20,478 nt of DNA from an archaeon (GCA_023245385.1 JAHFKM010000004.1:1-20478), one strand, 5' to 3'; shown: positions 1 to 7,869, counted from the stretch's first letter. A program made the numbers and translations. The notes: generated by a model from the sequence alone, not told the origin.

Positions 1-1
1 G

Positions 2-232
2 TTCATCAAAGTAGACCCCAACGGAACAAGCCAAACCTGCGCACAATGCCACGTGCGCGTTCCGAAAAAGTTGAAAGACAGAACGCACACCTGCCAAGCC
101 TGCGGATACACCCAAGATCGCGATGTAAACGCAGCACTGAACGTGCAATACCGTGGGAACCACGGGAATACAAGCCTGAACGAGAAATCTACAATCAGCA
201 GATTCGATGACTCAGGACGCTACGGACTTTAG
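2..232 (+). CDS. tnpB: TnpB RNA-guided nuclease, C-terminal fragment (runs off left edge)
   Basis: The reading frame starting at base 2 is open for 76 codons and stops with TAG at 230-232. It encodes the C-terminal zinc-ribbon and final RuvC motif of IS200/IS605 OrfB/TnpB proteins. Two CxxC pairs are seen (CAQC at fragment residues 13-16, CQAC at 31-34), followed by GYTQDRDVNAA, where D41 matches the last catalytic Asp of the RuvC-like site. TnpB proteins are RNA-guided DNA endonucleases that use a transposon right-end RNA as guide. The fragment shows no frameshift, so the gene may be intact beyond the window, but usual length is about 350-450 residues and only the last fifth is visible. It ends inside the right-end hairpin, as expected when the 3' end of tnpB overlaps the guide RNA. 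Confidence 0.9.
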   Translation, partial: FIKVDPNGTSQTCAQCHVRVPKKLKDRTHTCQACGYTQDRDVNAALNVQYRGNHGNTSLNEKSTISRFDDSGRYGL

Positions 233-262
233 CGAGCCCAGCAGGGCAAGCGGAGTCCGTAG
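220..262 (+). ncRNA. Two-tier hairpin at IS right end, likely omega-RNA scaffold end
   Basis: CTACGGACT at 220-228 pairs perfectly with AGTCCGTAG at 254-262, giving a 9-bp outer stem. Inside it GCCC (236-239) pairs with GGGC (244-247) around an AGCA loop. The outer stem starts within the last codons of tnpB and spans its stop codon. In IS200/IS605 elements such right-end structures are recognised by the transposase and form the 3' part of the omega-RNA that guides TnpB, with the guide segment lying just past the element end. Pairing is directly visible; the omega-RNA role is inferred from the family. The 5' extent of the RNA would lie further upstream in tnpB and is not delimited here. Confidence 0.65.
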
Positions 263-266
263 TAGT

Positions 267-1517
267 TCACATAAGGGCATATTCTATACTTGATTTTCCT
301 TCAATTTCTTTAGCGAGTGCTTTTCCAACTGCTTGATTTCCAGAAACAGAAAAATGACCGTCTTTTTTAAAATAAAAGTTTTCAGCGTCTTTTTCTTTTC
401 CAAGAACTTCCACAAGATCAACGATTCTTACTCCTTTTGTCTCTGCAAAGTGTAAGAGCTTATTTTCTTTCTTTAGGTGTTCATATGCTTCTTTGTCGAG
501 GGGGAAAAATTTTTTTGGGGGAATATTTAAGATGATTATTTGTATGTTATTTTCTCTGGCGAGGTCTACGATTTGATTGAGTAATTGTAGGGTTCTTTTC
601 CATTCTTTCTCTTCAAGAGAACTATTTCCTGTATAGATTTGATAGAAATCTTTCTTCTCAAAAAGATCGTCAAATTCTTTTTTGTTAAATTTTTCAAAGA
701 AGCTGTTGATTTTGTCTTTTAAAAAAGTGTAAGTATAAGGTTTTAAACTTTTTTTATAGTCTCTTACTAAAAATCCATTAATTACTGAAAAATTACTTAC
801 ATCAATGTTATCAGTCAAATCATTTCCGATAAAAAAACCAAGTACAAGAAGGTCTGGTTTTAATGCTAATCCTCGTTCTTTCAGGTATAATAATTCCTGA
901 TCTGTTCCATATCCCATGACGCCAGCGTTTATTACTTCTTTTTTTAATGCTCTTTCTAAGACTGCAGGATAGGTTTGATTGTCATTCACACCGACACCAA
1001 AGGTGAAAGAATCTCCAAGCACGAGAATTTTCTCTTTTCCTGTTATTTCTCTGTTTCTCAAGTGTAAGTTGTTTGTTGAAATTTCAGAGGTATATTCTTC
1101 TGTTTTCATTATTCCATGAAAGTGAGCGGTCATTTGGTACTGTAGTAATTGATCGTTCTCGAACATAAATCTTGGAATGTAGTTTCTCTCAATTTGGGGG
1201 GACAAAGGAAACACAAATCTCAACGCGCCTTCAAAAAGTATTAAAAAAGTGAGTAGTGTAAAAATAAGTAAAATTATTTGTGCTTTATTTTTCTTCAAAA
1301 AATGTTTTATACTGATTTTCTTTGCTGACTCGAGAAACCAGAGGAGTAATAAGAGGATTGCTGTAAGTACCAAAGTTATTCTTAATATGTTTATTTTTAA
1401 TAAAGACAGTTCTGACAGGGTGTGTTTGAGATATAAATGTATTACATAATTATTGGAAAAAACACTTGTAATTAGGAATAAGGAAGAGGTGAGTAATAAC
1501 ACTTTTTTAAAATCCAT
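267..1517 (-). CDS. Membrane-anchored SGNH/GDSL hydrolase
   Basis: A 416-residue protein with about three N-terminal membrane segments (roughly residues 5-28, 42-62 and 80-104) and a C-terminal SGNH hydrolase domain. The hallmark blocks are present: LVLGDSFTFGVG with nucleophile S170, GYGTDQ near 202-207 (block II), GND at 231-233 (block III) and DGHFS with D386 and H388 as the catalytic Asp and His. SGNH enzymes are esterases or O-acyltransferases, and membrane-tethered ones in glycan clusters usually remove or add acyl groups on sugars outside the cell. It is the last gene of a minus-strand unit, 22 bases after the GT-C-like gene, and a TATA-like box overlaps that gap. Its stop codon lies in the probable end of the adjacent IS element, so the last residues may be altered. 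Substrate unknown. Confidence 0.85.
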   Translation of the reverse strand: MDFKKVLLLTSSLFLITSVFSNNYVIHLYLKHTLSELSLLKINILRITLVLTAILLLLLWFLESAKKISIKHFLKKNKAQIILLIFTLLTFLILFEGALRFVFPLSPQIERNYIPRFMFENDQLLQYQMTAHFHGIMKTEEYTSEISTNNLHLRNREITGKEKILVLGDSFTFGVGVNDNQTYPAVLERALKKEVINAGVMGYGTDQELLYLKERGLALKPDLLVLGFFIGNDLTDNIDVSNFSVINGFLVRDYKKSLKPYTYTFLKDKINSFFEKFNKKEFDDLFEKKDFYQIYTGNSSLEEKEWKRTLQLLNQIVDLARENNIQIIILNIPPKKFFPLDKEAYEHLKKENKLLHFAETKGVRIVDLVEVLGKEKDAENFYFKKDGHFSVSGNQAVGKALAKEIEGKSSIEYALM

Positions 1518-1538
1518 AGTTCTTTTCTTTACAGAAAT

Positions 1539-1546
1539 ATTATAAG
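1539..1546 (-). promoter_or_regulatory. Candidate TATA box for the SGNH hydrolase gene
   Basis: On the minus strand this reads CTTATAAT, centred 25.5 bases before the A of the hydrolase ATG (1517), the spacing seen at other starts in this window. It overlaps the TAA stop codon (1540-1542) of the upstream membrane glycosyltransferase gene. The match to TTTAWATA is imperfect, so the gene may instead be read only from the upstream promoter. Confidence 0.4.
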
Positions 1547-3120
1547 ACTATCTGCCATTCGATTTTATACACTTTTACCTTCCATTCGTCTTGAGAGTTG
1601 GTATTGTCAAACACTTTTCTAAAATATCTGGGTACATTCTTTTCATCCAGTAATGGTTTCAAAGCTGGTCTTAAGTTAATATTCTTTTCATCAATTACAG
1701 CGTAATCAATTCCTAAACGTTTCATTTCTTCTAAGGTGGTTTTAAGGTCTTTGGTAAAGGGGTACAAAGATGTTGTTAAGATTCCATTTGTGTAGACTTT
1801 TCCTTGAACTTTCGCGTCGGGAAGATAACGTATGATATGGCTTTGTCCTTCAAGAACGGCGACTTGACCTTGTATATGTTCAGCGATCCACTTTGCCCAG
1901 CTAGCTTCCTTGTTTAATGGATCTTGTTTGACATTTTCTAATGCGGTGCTTGTTTCTTTTATTGCGAAGAGAATGCTTACAAGTAAAAATAAGGTAAGGT
2001 ACAAATGTCTGTACTTATTTTCTTTTAGTAAGGTTGTTACTCCTAGCATCACGCAGATTAAAATGAGAGGGATAGTAGGATACAGATAGCGTGGAAAGGT
2101 AAAGGTTCCATAGAGAGGAATGTGTAATGCGATCCAGAAAAAAAAGCTTATTAAGAGGGGAATTTTCAAAGATTTTTCTTTTATTGTACTTAATTCGATA
2201 AGACCGATGAGAAAAGGAAAAATAAACAAAGGGCCGATAATCACGAATATGTAGGAATAGGTTATTTTTACGAGACCGGAGAAGAAGAGTTTATTTGCAA
2301 TTATAGGGAGACTATTTGTTTTTAAAAATTCAAGTAAAGAGGGGGCGATAGTATTTGGACTCCATGCTTCTTGACCTGAACCTAGTAAAAAACCATTCTC
2401 TCCACCAAAATTAAAAGGGGAACCAAAAGCATATGTTCTTAATCCGAGATAGGGGGTTAATATTAAGAGATAGATGCAGAGGATGTAGAAGAATTCTTTC
2501 CATGTTTTTTCTTTTATTACAAATACTGAAGCGAGGACGATTGCGATTACAAACAGACCGTTGACTCGTGTAATAGCGCAGAGGGCGGCGAGGGCAGCGG
2601 CGAGATAGCTATACTTTCTTCCTTCTTTTATTTTCATCAAAAAATATATGACATACAGGAAGAATAGGGTGAACAGGGATTCACTCATTCCAGAAACAGA
2701 TGTAATAAGCATTATGTAGTTGACAGAGAATAAGAGTAAGGTGAAAAACACATGATTTTTTGAGAATAGTTTTTTGCAGATTGAGTACAAAGGGAAAAAA
2801 ATTAGGGCTCCAATAACAGCGGAGGCAAAGCGTATCATATGTTCCTGTAAAGCAAGAACACTGTTTTTGAAGGGGGCAAGAAACAAGGAAGCAACAAATG
2901 GCCAGCCCATGGCACCAGCTTGTATTGGGATAAAATTCCCGTGAAGGATTTCTCTTGTTTTGATAAGATACACAAAGGCGTCTTGTCTTAATAGGAGTTC
3001 TGGAATGAGATATATTCTTGTGATTAAACAAAAGAGGAATAATAATGGGAATAAAAGATTTATATGTTCACTTAAAAAAGCAGCAACGCTTTCTGTGTGG
3101 TCTTCGAATTTTTTAATCAT
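1540..3120 (-). CDS. Polytopic GT-C-like (PMT/ArnT-type) membrane glycosyltransferase
   Basis: From the ATG at 3120 this is a 526-residue protein with about ten or more hydrophobic segments and a soluble C-terminal tail of roughly 130 residues. After the first membrane segment comes a loop with LLRQDAFVY (Asp near residue 47), the position of the catalytic acidic residue in GT-C enzymes of the dolichyl-phosphate-mannose mannosyltransferase class; GAMGWP follows about 25 residues later. Such enzymes move sugars from polyprenyl-phosphate donors on the extracytoplasmic face. The ATG shares its bases with the end of the carbamoyltransferase gene (8-base overlap). A GTG at 3135 would add five residues and is the alternative start. 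It lies between the carbamoyltransferase and the SGNH hydrolase in one apparent transcript. Acceptor and donor are unknown, and the family is assigned by topology and the loop Asp only. Confidence 0.7.
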   Translation of the reverse strand: MIKKFEDHTESVAAFLSEHINLLFPLLFLFCLITRIYLIPELLLRQDAFVYLIKTREILHGNFIPIQAGAMGWPFVASLFLAPFKNSVLALQEHMIRFASAVIGALIFFPLYSICKKLFSKNHVFFTLLLFSVNYIMLITSVSGMSESLFTLFFLYVIYFLMKIKEGRKYSYLAAALAALCAITRVNGLFVIAIVLASVFVIKEKTWKEFFYILCIYLLILTPYLGLRTYAFGSPFNFGGENGFLLGSGQEAWSPNTIAPSLLEFLKTNSLPIIANKLFFSGLVKITYSYIFVIIGPLFIFPFLIGLIELSTIKEKSLKIPLLISFFFWIALHIPLYGTFTFPRYLYPTIPLILICVMLGVTTLLKENKYRHLYLTLFLLVSILFAIKETSTALENVKQDPLNKEASWAKWIAEHIQGQVAVLEGQSHIIRYLPDAKVQGKVYTNGILTTSLYPFTKDLKTTLEEMKRLGIDYAVIDEKNINLRPALKPLLDEKNVPRYFRKVFDNTNSQDEWKVKVYKIEWQIVL

Positions 3121-4855
3121 CTGCGAACTCTTCACTGTCCCACATATCTTTCTTATTATCTTCTCTTTTGATTAAAAAGTTGTTTAATACTAAATAATCA
3201 ATTCCAGTTCCCATCATGCATCTGTACGCGTCTTCGGGTGTGCAGACGATTGGTTCTCCTCTAATGTTAAAAGAGGTGTTAATTAAAAGGGGAATATTGG
3301 ATAATTTTCCAAACTCTTTAATAACTTGATAATATAATTCATTTTGACCTTTTCTCACAGTTTGTAAACGTCCTGTTCCATCGATGTGGGTGATCGCGGG
3401 AAGTAGTTTTCTGTATTTTTCTTTAATAGGATAGACGAGTAACATATAATCTGCTGCTAGGGGGATTTCTTTATCACATTCAAAATATTCTTGTGCGTCT
3501 TCCAGACAGACAACAGGAGCGAAAGGTCTGAATTTCTCTCGATGTTTTACTTTTACATTTAAAATTTCCTGCATTTTTGGATTACAGGGATTGGATAAGA
3601 TACTTCTTGCTCCTAAGGCTCTTGGACCAAATTCCATTCTTCCCTGGAACCATCCTATGACCTGATTTTCATAAATTAATTTCGCGACTTTTTTTGTAAG
3701 ATCTTTTTTATCTTTAAAAGGAGTATAGGTAATTTCTTTTTCTTTTAAAAATTTTTCAATTTCTTCATTTGTGTATCCTGGGCCGAGATAGGCGTCGTTT
3801 AAAACATATTCTCTCTTCTTTTTTAAAATGCTGAAATAGGTGAATGCTGCTGCGCCTACGCTTGTTCCGCCGTCTCCTGCTGCAGGTTGGATAAATAAAG
3901 ATTTGAAAGGGGTGTTTTTTAATATTTTTCCATTAGCAAGACTGTTCAGGGCAACGCCTCCAGCCATACACAGATTATCAGATTTGTATTCTTTATGTAA
4001 TGAATGTAATATTTTAAATAAAGTTTCTTCTGTTATTTTTTGAACTGATGCTGCCATATCTTTGTGTTTTTGAGTCATTTCTTCGTTTTTTCTTTTTTCT
4101 GGACCAAACTCTTGAATGAATTTTGTGCTTGGCATTTTCATTTTGTGTTGGTAGACAAAGTAGGACATATCTAAAGCGAAACTTCCATCTTCTTTTATGT
4201 CTACTATTTTTTTTAATTGATCATAATAGGTAGGATTACCATAAGCTGCTAGACCCATGGTTTTGTATTCTGAATTGTTCACAGACATTCCAAGATAGCC
4301 TGTAATTGTGCTGTATAATAATCCTAATGAGTGGGGAAACTTTATTTGTTTCTCTAAGACTAAAGTGTTTTCTTTGGCGTATCCTGCGGTGGCTGAAGCC
4401 CATTCGCCAACGCCGTCTACTGTTAATAACACTGCGTGTTTGTAGGGGCTTAATAGATAGGAACTTGCTGCGTGCGCGAGATGGTGTTCAATAAAGAATA
4501 CGTCGCCATAAAATTTTATTTTTTTTTTGATAATACTTCTAATTCTTAATTTTTCATTTATCCATGAAGGGATTGTTTTGTTGAAGGCTAATAATCCTTT
4601 TGGAAATGAGTCGAGAAACTGACTTAGGACTCTTTCAAATTTTAATAATGGTTTTTCATAGAACGCAACAGCGTCGAGATCTTTTCCTTTAATGCCTGCT
4701 TCTTTAAGACAGTACTGAATCGCGTTTATTGGAAAAGAAGAGTCGTGTTTTTTTCTTGTAAATCTTTCTTCTTCGACAGCTGCGATTAATTTTCCGTCTT
4801 TGATGATACATGCTGAGGAATCATGAAAGAATGCTGAGATGCCGAGGATGATCAT
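3113..4855 (-). CDS. NodU/CmcH-family O-carbamoyltransferase
   Basis: A 580-residue protein of normal full length for the family. The N-terminal Kae1-like ATPase-fold domain begins GISAFFHDSSACII and holds HHLAH at 124-128 (metal and adenylate site), TVDGVGEWAS near 145-154, GLAAYG at 201-206, CMAGGVALN at 296-304 and GDGGTSVGAA near 327-336. The C-terminal domain has GRMEFGPRALGARSIL at 405-420 and NTSFNIRGEPIV at 526-537. These proteins use carbamoyl phosphate and ATP to form a carbamoyl-adenylate and transfer the carbamoyl group to a sugar or other hydroxyl, as in Nod factors, cephamycin and saxitoxin. The gene starts one base after the stop of a tiny membrane protein gene and overlaps the next gene, so all are probably cotranscribed. 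In this context the acceptor is likely a surface sugar, which is inference. Confidence 0.95.
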   Translation of the reverse strand: MIILGISAFFHDSSACIIKDGKLIAAVEEERFTRKKHDSSFPINAIQYCLKEAGIKGKDLDAVAFYEKPLLKFERVLSQFLDSFPKGLLAFNKTIPSWINEKLRIRSIIKKKIKFYGDVFFIEHHLAHAASSYLLSPYKHAVLLTVDGVGEWASATAGYAKENTLVLEKQIKFPHSLGLLYSTITGYLGMSVNNSEYKTMGLAAYGNPTYYDQLKKIVDIKEDGSFALDMSYFVYQHKMKMPSTKFIQEFGPEKRKNEEMTQKHKDMAASVQKITEETLFKILHSLHKEYKSDNLCMAGGVALNSLANGKILKNTPFKSLFIQPAAGDGGTSVGAAAFTYFSILKKKREYVLNDAYLGPGYTNEEIEKFLKEKEITYTPFKDKKDLTKKVAKLIYENQVIGWFQGRMEFGPRALGARSILSNPCNPKMQEILNVKVKHREKFRPFAPVVCLEDAQEYFECDKEIPLAADYMLLVYPIKEKYRKLLPAITHIDGTGRLQTVRKGQNELYYQVIKEFGKLSNIPLLINTSFNIRGEPIVCTPEDAYRCMMGTGIDYLVLNNFLIKREDNKKDMWDSEEFADD

Positions 4856-4856
4856 G

Positions 4857-5108
4857 TTAGAATGGTTTTAAATATTCCTCTTTCTTTTTTTCTCCGCCGA
4901 TATCAACTTTTTCCCAATAAGAATTTTTATTTTCAGATTTTAATGGTAAATATCTTTTTTTTACTATCTTGCTTAGTAGTGAGACTATTCCTATTCCTAG
5001 AATAAAAACAAGTGTTAATAAGAAGAAATTCACAGTGCTGGCAAGAGTGTGACCTGGTTCTTGGAAACCATCTTTTATTCCGTTAAAAAACAATTTTGTG
5101 TTTTTCAT
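4857..5108 (-). CDS. Small one-pass membrane protein, SxtJ-like C-terminal half
   Basis: An 83-residue protein with one clear membrane segment (about residues 26-47) and a charged tail with KSENKNSYWEKVD and a final YLKPF. SxtJ-family membrane proteins, which neighbour carbamoyltransferases in bacteria, end with a comparable basic linker followed by an SYW motif and an aromatic or basic terminus, so I read this as a shortened or split member. The resemblance is from memory of the family, not from an alignment. The ATG at 5108 overlaps the end of the preceding small gene by 26 bases, and the stop is one base from the carbamoyltransferase start. Tight coupling suggests a partner or membrane anchor of that enzyme. 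No catalytic motif is visible. Confidence 0.6.
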   Translation of the reverse strand: MKNTKLFFNGIKDGFQEPGHTLASTVNFFLLTLVFILGIGIVSLLSKIVKKRYLPLKSENKNSYWEKVDIGGEKKKEEYLKPF

Positions 5109-5301
5109 TTTTTTCTTTTATCCTTTTTACGCTTACAAATAAGGCATATACAATTACGCTTAATGTAAGAATAAACATATAATTAAAAAACTTTCTTAAC
5201 ATTATGAGGTATAATCCTGAAAGAAACACAAGGCAGCTAGCATAGATTCCAAGCTGTTTTCCTATTCTATAAGTTTTTGTTTTCTTTCCAAGATCAAGCA
5301 T
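5083..5301 (-). CDS. Small two-pass membrane protein, SxtJ-like N-terminal half
   Basis: A 72-residue protein from the ATG at 5301 (MLDLGKKTKTYRIGKQ). It has two membrane segments (about residues 15-35 and 38-58) joined by a short basic turn, and a highly charged lysine-rich tail. It resembles the first half of SxtJ-type membrane proteins in layout; with the next gene it could make up a two-part version. The start is fixed by a perfect TATA box (5323-5330) centred 25.5 bases upstream of this ATG, which argues against the in-frame TTG at 5313. It is the first gene of the unit that runs down to the SGNH hydrolase. No enzymatic motif is visible, and the family link is tentative. Confidence 0.6.
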   Translation of the reverse strand: MLDLGKKTKTYRIGKQLGIYASCLVFLSGLYLIMLRKFFNYMFILTLSVIVYALFVSVKRIKEKNEKHKIVF

Positions 5302-5322
5302 GCGGACACGCAACAGACAAGT

Positions 5323-5330
5323 TTTAAATA
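5323..5330 (-). promoter_or_regulatory. TATA box of the carbamoyltransferase unit
   Basis: On the minus strand TATTTAAA, centred 25.5 bases before the A of the ATG at 5301. This predicts transcription starting at the start codon itself (leaderless). It is the only strong promoter signal between the epimerase gene and the five-gene unit, so it probably drives all five. The T-rich minus-strand stretch just upstream (about 5337-5351) may end transcription of the epimerase unit. Confidence 0.65.
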
Positions 5331-5363
5331 GGTTTCTAAAAATAAAATTTTTAAATCTGTCCT

Positions 5364-6416
5364 TTAAACTCTTGCCAATTCAGCGGTAATCATTTCTTTA
5401 AAGATTGTTTCTTTGTCTTTTGTGATCTTCCATTTTGGATAATCTGATTTTAATTTTTTTAGATTGCTAATATAGCAAATATGGTCTCCTTCTCTGTTCT
5501 GATCTTTGTATTCATAGTTGACTTCTTTTCCTGTGATTTTTTTGATAAGGTCGAAGCATTCTAATATTGAAACGCTGTTCTCTCTTCCACCGCCGAGATT
5601 GTAGACCGCGGCTGGTTGTGGATCATTGATGAAAGTTTCAAATGCTCTTACGACATCATGTGAGTGAATTTGATCTCGTACTTGTTTTCCTTTGTAGCCG
5701 TAGATGTTGTAAGTGCCATTAGTCATTGCAACTTTGATTAAATAGGATAAAAATCCGTGTAGTTCAACACCACTATGTTGTGGGCCTGTTAAACATCCTC
5801 CGCGAAAACATACGGTGTTCATATTAAAATATCTTCCATACTCTTGTACCATAATGTCAGCGGCTACTTTTGAAGCTCCGAACACGCTATGTTTTGAACG
5901 GTCAATACTGCATGATTCATCAACACCGTTGTAATGTTCTTTATTGGCGTATTCCCATCTTGTTTCTAATTCTTTTAAGGGTAAGTAATTTGGACTGTCT
6001 CCATATACTTTGTTTGTGCTCATAAATACGAAGGGAGCGGCGGGAGAAAATCTTCTTGTAGCTTCTAGGAGGTTGAGGGTACCCATTGCGTTGACTTCAA
6101 AGTCGGTGAAAGGATCGTTTTTTGCCCAGTCGTGAGAAGGTTGTGCGGCGCAATGGATGACTGCGCCAAATTCGTTTTTTTTAAATAAGTCAAAGATGTT
6201 TTCTCTGTTTCTGATATCGATGTTAAAGTGATAAAAGTTTTTTACTAGTTGTTTTAATCGTTCTGTGTTCCAGGAAGTGTCTCCTTTTTCTCCAAAGAAA
6301 AATTTTCTCATATTATTATCTATACCATAAATATCATAGCCTTGATTGCCGAAATGGAGTACAACTTCAGAACCAATCAGGCCGCTGCTTCCTGTTATCA
6401 ATATCTTTTTTTGCAT
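5364..6416 (-). CDS. NAD(P)-dependent sugar-nucleotide epimerase, CDP-tyvelose epimerase-like
   Basis: A 350-residue extended short-chain dehydrogenase from the ATG at 6416 (MQKKILITGSSG); an adjacent upstream TTG is unlikely. The Rossmann motif GSSGLIG is at 9-15 and the Ser-containing STNKVYGD at 133-140. The usual YxxxK is FGASK here, with Phe179 in place of Tyr and K183 kept. The blocks CFRGGCLTGPQHSG, ELHGFLSYL and GYKGKQVRDQIHSHDV match a subgroup often annotated as CDP-paratose 2-epimerase or simply NAD-dependent epimerase; from memory, Phe at that position is usual in the subgroup. It probably inverts or oxidises a nucleotide sugar used by nearby glycosyltransferases. It lies 16 bases after the methyltransferase/GT2 fusion gene and is presumably cotranscribed. 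The exact sugar is not readable from sequence. Confidence 0.8.
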   Translation of the reverse strand: MQKKILITGSSGLIGSEVVLHFGNQGYDIYGIDNNMRKFFFGEKGDTSWNTERLKQLVKNFYHFNIDIRNRENIFDLFKKNEFGAVIHCAAQPSHDWAKNDPFTDFEVNAMGTLNLLEATRRFSPAAPFVFMSTNKVYGDSPNYLPLKELETRWEYANKEHYNGVDESCSIDRSKHSVFGASKVAADIMVQEYGRYFNMNTVCFRGGCLTGPQHSGVELHGFLSYLIKVAMTNGTYNIYGYKGKQVRDQIHSHDVVRAFETFINDPQPAAVYNLGGGRENSVSILECFDLIKKITGKEVNYEYKDQNREGDHICYISNLKKLKSDYPKWKITKDKETIFKEMITAELARV

Positions 6417-6432
6417 CAATAACTAGGAAGAA

Positions 6433-7869
6433 TCAGACATATTTTAACTTTTTGGAAGCAGCCCAACACATTTTTAGCATTATCCAGCCGTTTTTTATTC
6501 TCTTATTCATCTTGGTTTCGCCATAGGTTCTTTCTACATAATGGACTGGTAGGTCTATGATTTTCAAATTTACTTTAGAGGCTGAGAAGAGCATTTCATA
6601 ATCTCCCCAACGATCTTCAACACCCCAGGTGAAGAACACCTTTTGCATCCTTTCAAAGTCTTTCTTAAAAAAAACTTTAGTTCCACATAAGGTATCTTTA
6701 ATAGGATTCCCTAATAAATGAGAAAAAATCATACTAAACATTTTATTCCCAACCATATTTAATCCCCTCATTGCCTGATCTTCCATAGGATAAACCATTC
6801 TTGAACCGTTAATAAATTCTCCTTTATTTTCTATCAAAGCATTAAAAAAATAATGCAATTCTTCAGGAACAACTGTAAGATCTGCATCTAAAATCATCAG
6901 AACATCACCAGAAGCGTGCTTAAAACATTCCCACACATTCTTTGCTTTACAAATACCTGGGCTGTCAACCAGTTTAATATTTTTATCAGGATACGCCTTA
7001 ATACATCTTAACACTTCTTCTTTAGTACCGTCTGTAGATTTATCATCACCAAAAATAATTTCTGTTCCTTTACCTAATTTAGGAACTCTTTTCACTGCAT
7101 TTTCAATATTCCCCTTTTCATTTCTACAAGGAATAACTACAGAACAAGTAAAATCTTTAGGATTTCTTTTTTCAGGAACTCTTCTTGCTGTAATAACTTG
7201 TAGATAATCTAACCTTCTTATTCCTGGAAAACGAGCTATATATTTATTTAAAAGATAACTAATTAATGGGATATATTTTGGAAAAAGAACTGCCTGATCT
7301 TTTTTTATCACTTCAATATCTGCTAAATATAAAACATTACAAATATCCTGCAAAGATAACCAATTTAAAGTAGGCTGCTTCATTTTAAGTCTTAATTTTT
7401 CAGCAAATCTTACTATAGGATACCAAGTTGAATTATGATTAATAATTACAACTCTCGTTCTATCCTCAGCAATTTTATTTATTTCTTTAAACAAATTTAA
7501 AACATCAAATGTATCATCCAATAAACTTACAACTAAAATATAATCCCACTTTCCTTTCACATTTTTAAAATTTTCAAAATCACTCTGCTCAAAATGTAAA
7601 TTAGGATAACGCTGTTTTGCAGTACTTACTAACTCTTCACCATACTCTAATCCTAATCCATAAGAAGGATGAACATTATCTAAAAACTCTCCAACATCAC
7701 TTTTCAATAACAAAACCCTCTTATTTGGTTCTACAATCGATTTTAGAATTTTATTTATCTGTTTATAATAATAATGATTTTTCCTTATCCATCTCTTTCT
7801 AAACTCAGCATTTTTAACATGAGAATTTACAATTTCACGCTTTTTCCAATTTAAATCATTAATTGACAT
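6433..7869 (-). CDS. Fusion: decayed methyltransferase-like domain + family 2 glycosyltransferase
   Basis: A 478-residue protein with two parts. Residues about 30-230 align along their whole length with the stand-alone methyltransferase at 9764-10435 (shared YYY-x-Q, PSYGLG, LKM, LFPK-x-IP and final Q-x-x-T blocks), but SAM motif I, GCGTG in that protein, is KSDVG here (56-60), so SAM binding is probably lost. Residues about 240-450 are a GT2 domain: SVVIPCRNEKGNIENA near 243-258, GDDKSTDGT at 274-282, the metal-binding DAD at 328-330, and KDTLCGTKVFFKK, as in dolichyl-phosphate-mannose-synthase-like enzymes. There is no membrane anchor. It likely transfers a sugar to a polyprenyl phosphate or glycan in the cytoplasm. 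The start is fixed by a TATA box centred 25.5 bases upstream of the ATG at 7869. The role of the N-terminal domain (acceptor binding or regulation) is unknown. Confidence 0.85.
   Translation of the reverse strand: MSINDLNWKKREIVNSHVKNAEFRKRWIRKNHYYYKQINKILKSIVEPNKRVLLLKSDVGEFLDNVHPSYGLGLEYGEELVSTAKQRYPNLHFEQSDFENFKNVKGKWDYILVVSLLDDTFDVLNLFKEINKIAEDRTRVVIINHNSTWYPIVRFAEKLRLKMKQPTLNWLSLQDICNVLYLADIEVIKKDQAVLFPKYIPLISYLLNKYIARFPGIRRLDYLQVITARRVPEKRNPKDFTCSVVIPCRNEKGNIENAVKRVPKLGKGTEIIFGDDKSTDGTKEEVLRCIKAYPDKNIKLVDSPGICKAKNVWECFKHASGDVLMILDADLTVVPEELHYFFNALIENKGEFINGSRMVYPMEDQAMRGLNMVGNKMFSMIFSHLLGNPIKDTLCGTKVFFKKDFERMQKVFFTWGVEDRWGDYEMLFSASKVNLKIIDLPVHYVERTYGETKMNKRIKNGWIMLKMCWAASKKLKYV

Larger units (their letters stand above)
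1..270 (+). mobile_element. Right end of an IS200/IS605-family (TnpB-type) element
   Basis: The left edge holds the last part of a tnpB gene followed directly by a strong two-tier hairpin, the arrangement of IS200/IS605 right ends. The coding part is visibly richer in G and C than the neighbouring genes, consistent with a transferred element. The remainder of the element, including any left end or TnpA transposase, lies outside the window. The right boundary is inferred: the hairpin closes at 262 and is followed by TAGTTCAC, so the element probably ends near 266-270. No target-site duplication is expected for this family, so the edge cannot be fixed from this window. Confidence 0.75.

Noticed and set aside
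3121..3135. GTG start adding five residues to the GT-C-like protein
   Set aside because: Possible, but the ATG at 3120 gives a smaller overlap with the carbamoyltransferase gene and no site favours the GTG.
5337..5351. T-rich minus-strand stretch as a terminator of the epimerase unit
   Set aside because: AT-rich sequence is common here and there is no hairpin; noted as possible in the promoter entry but too weak to list alone.
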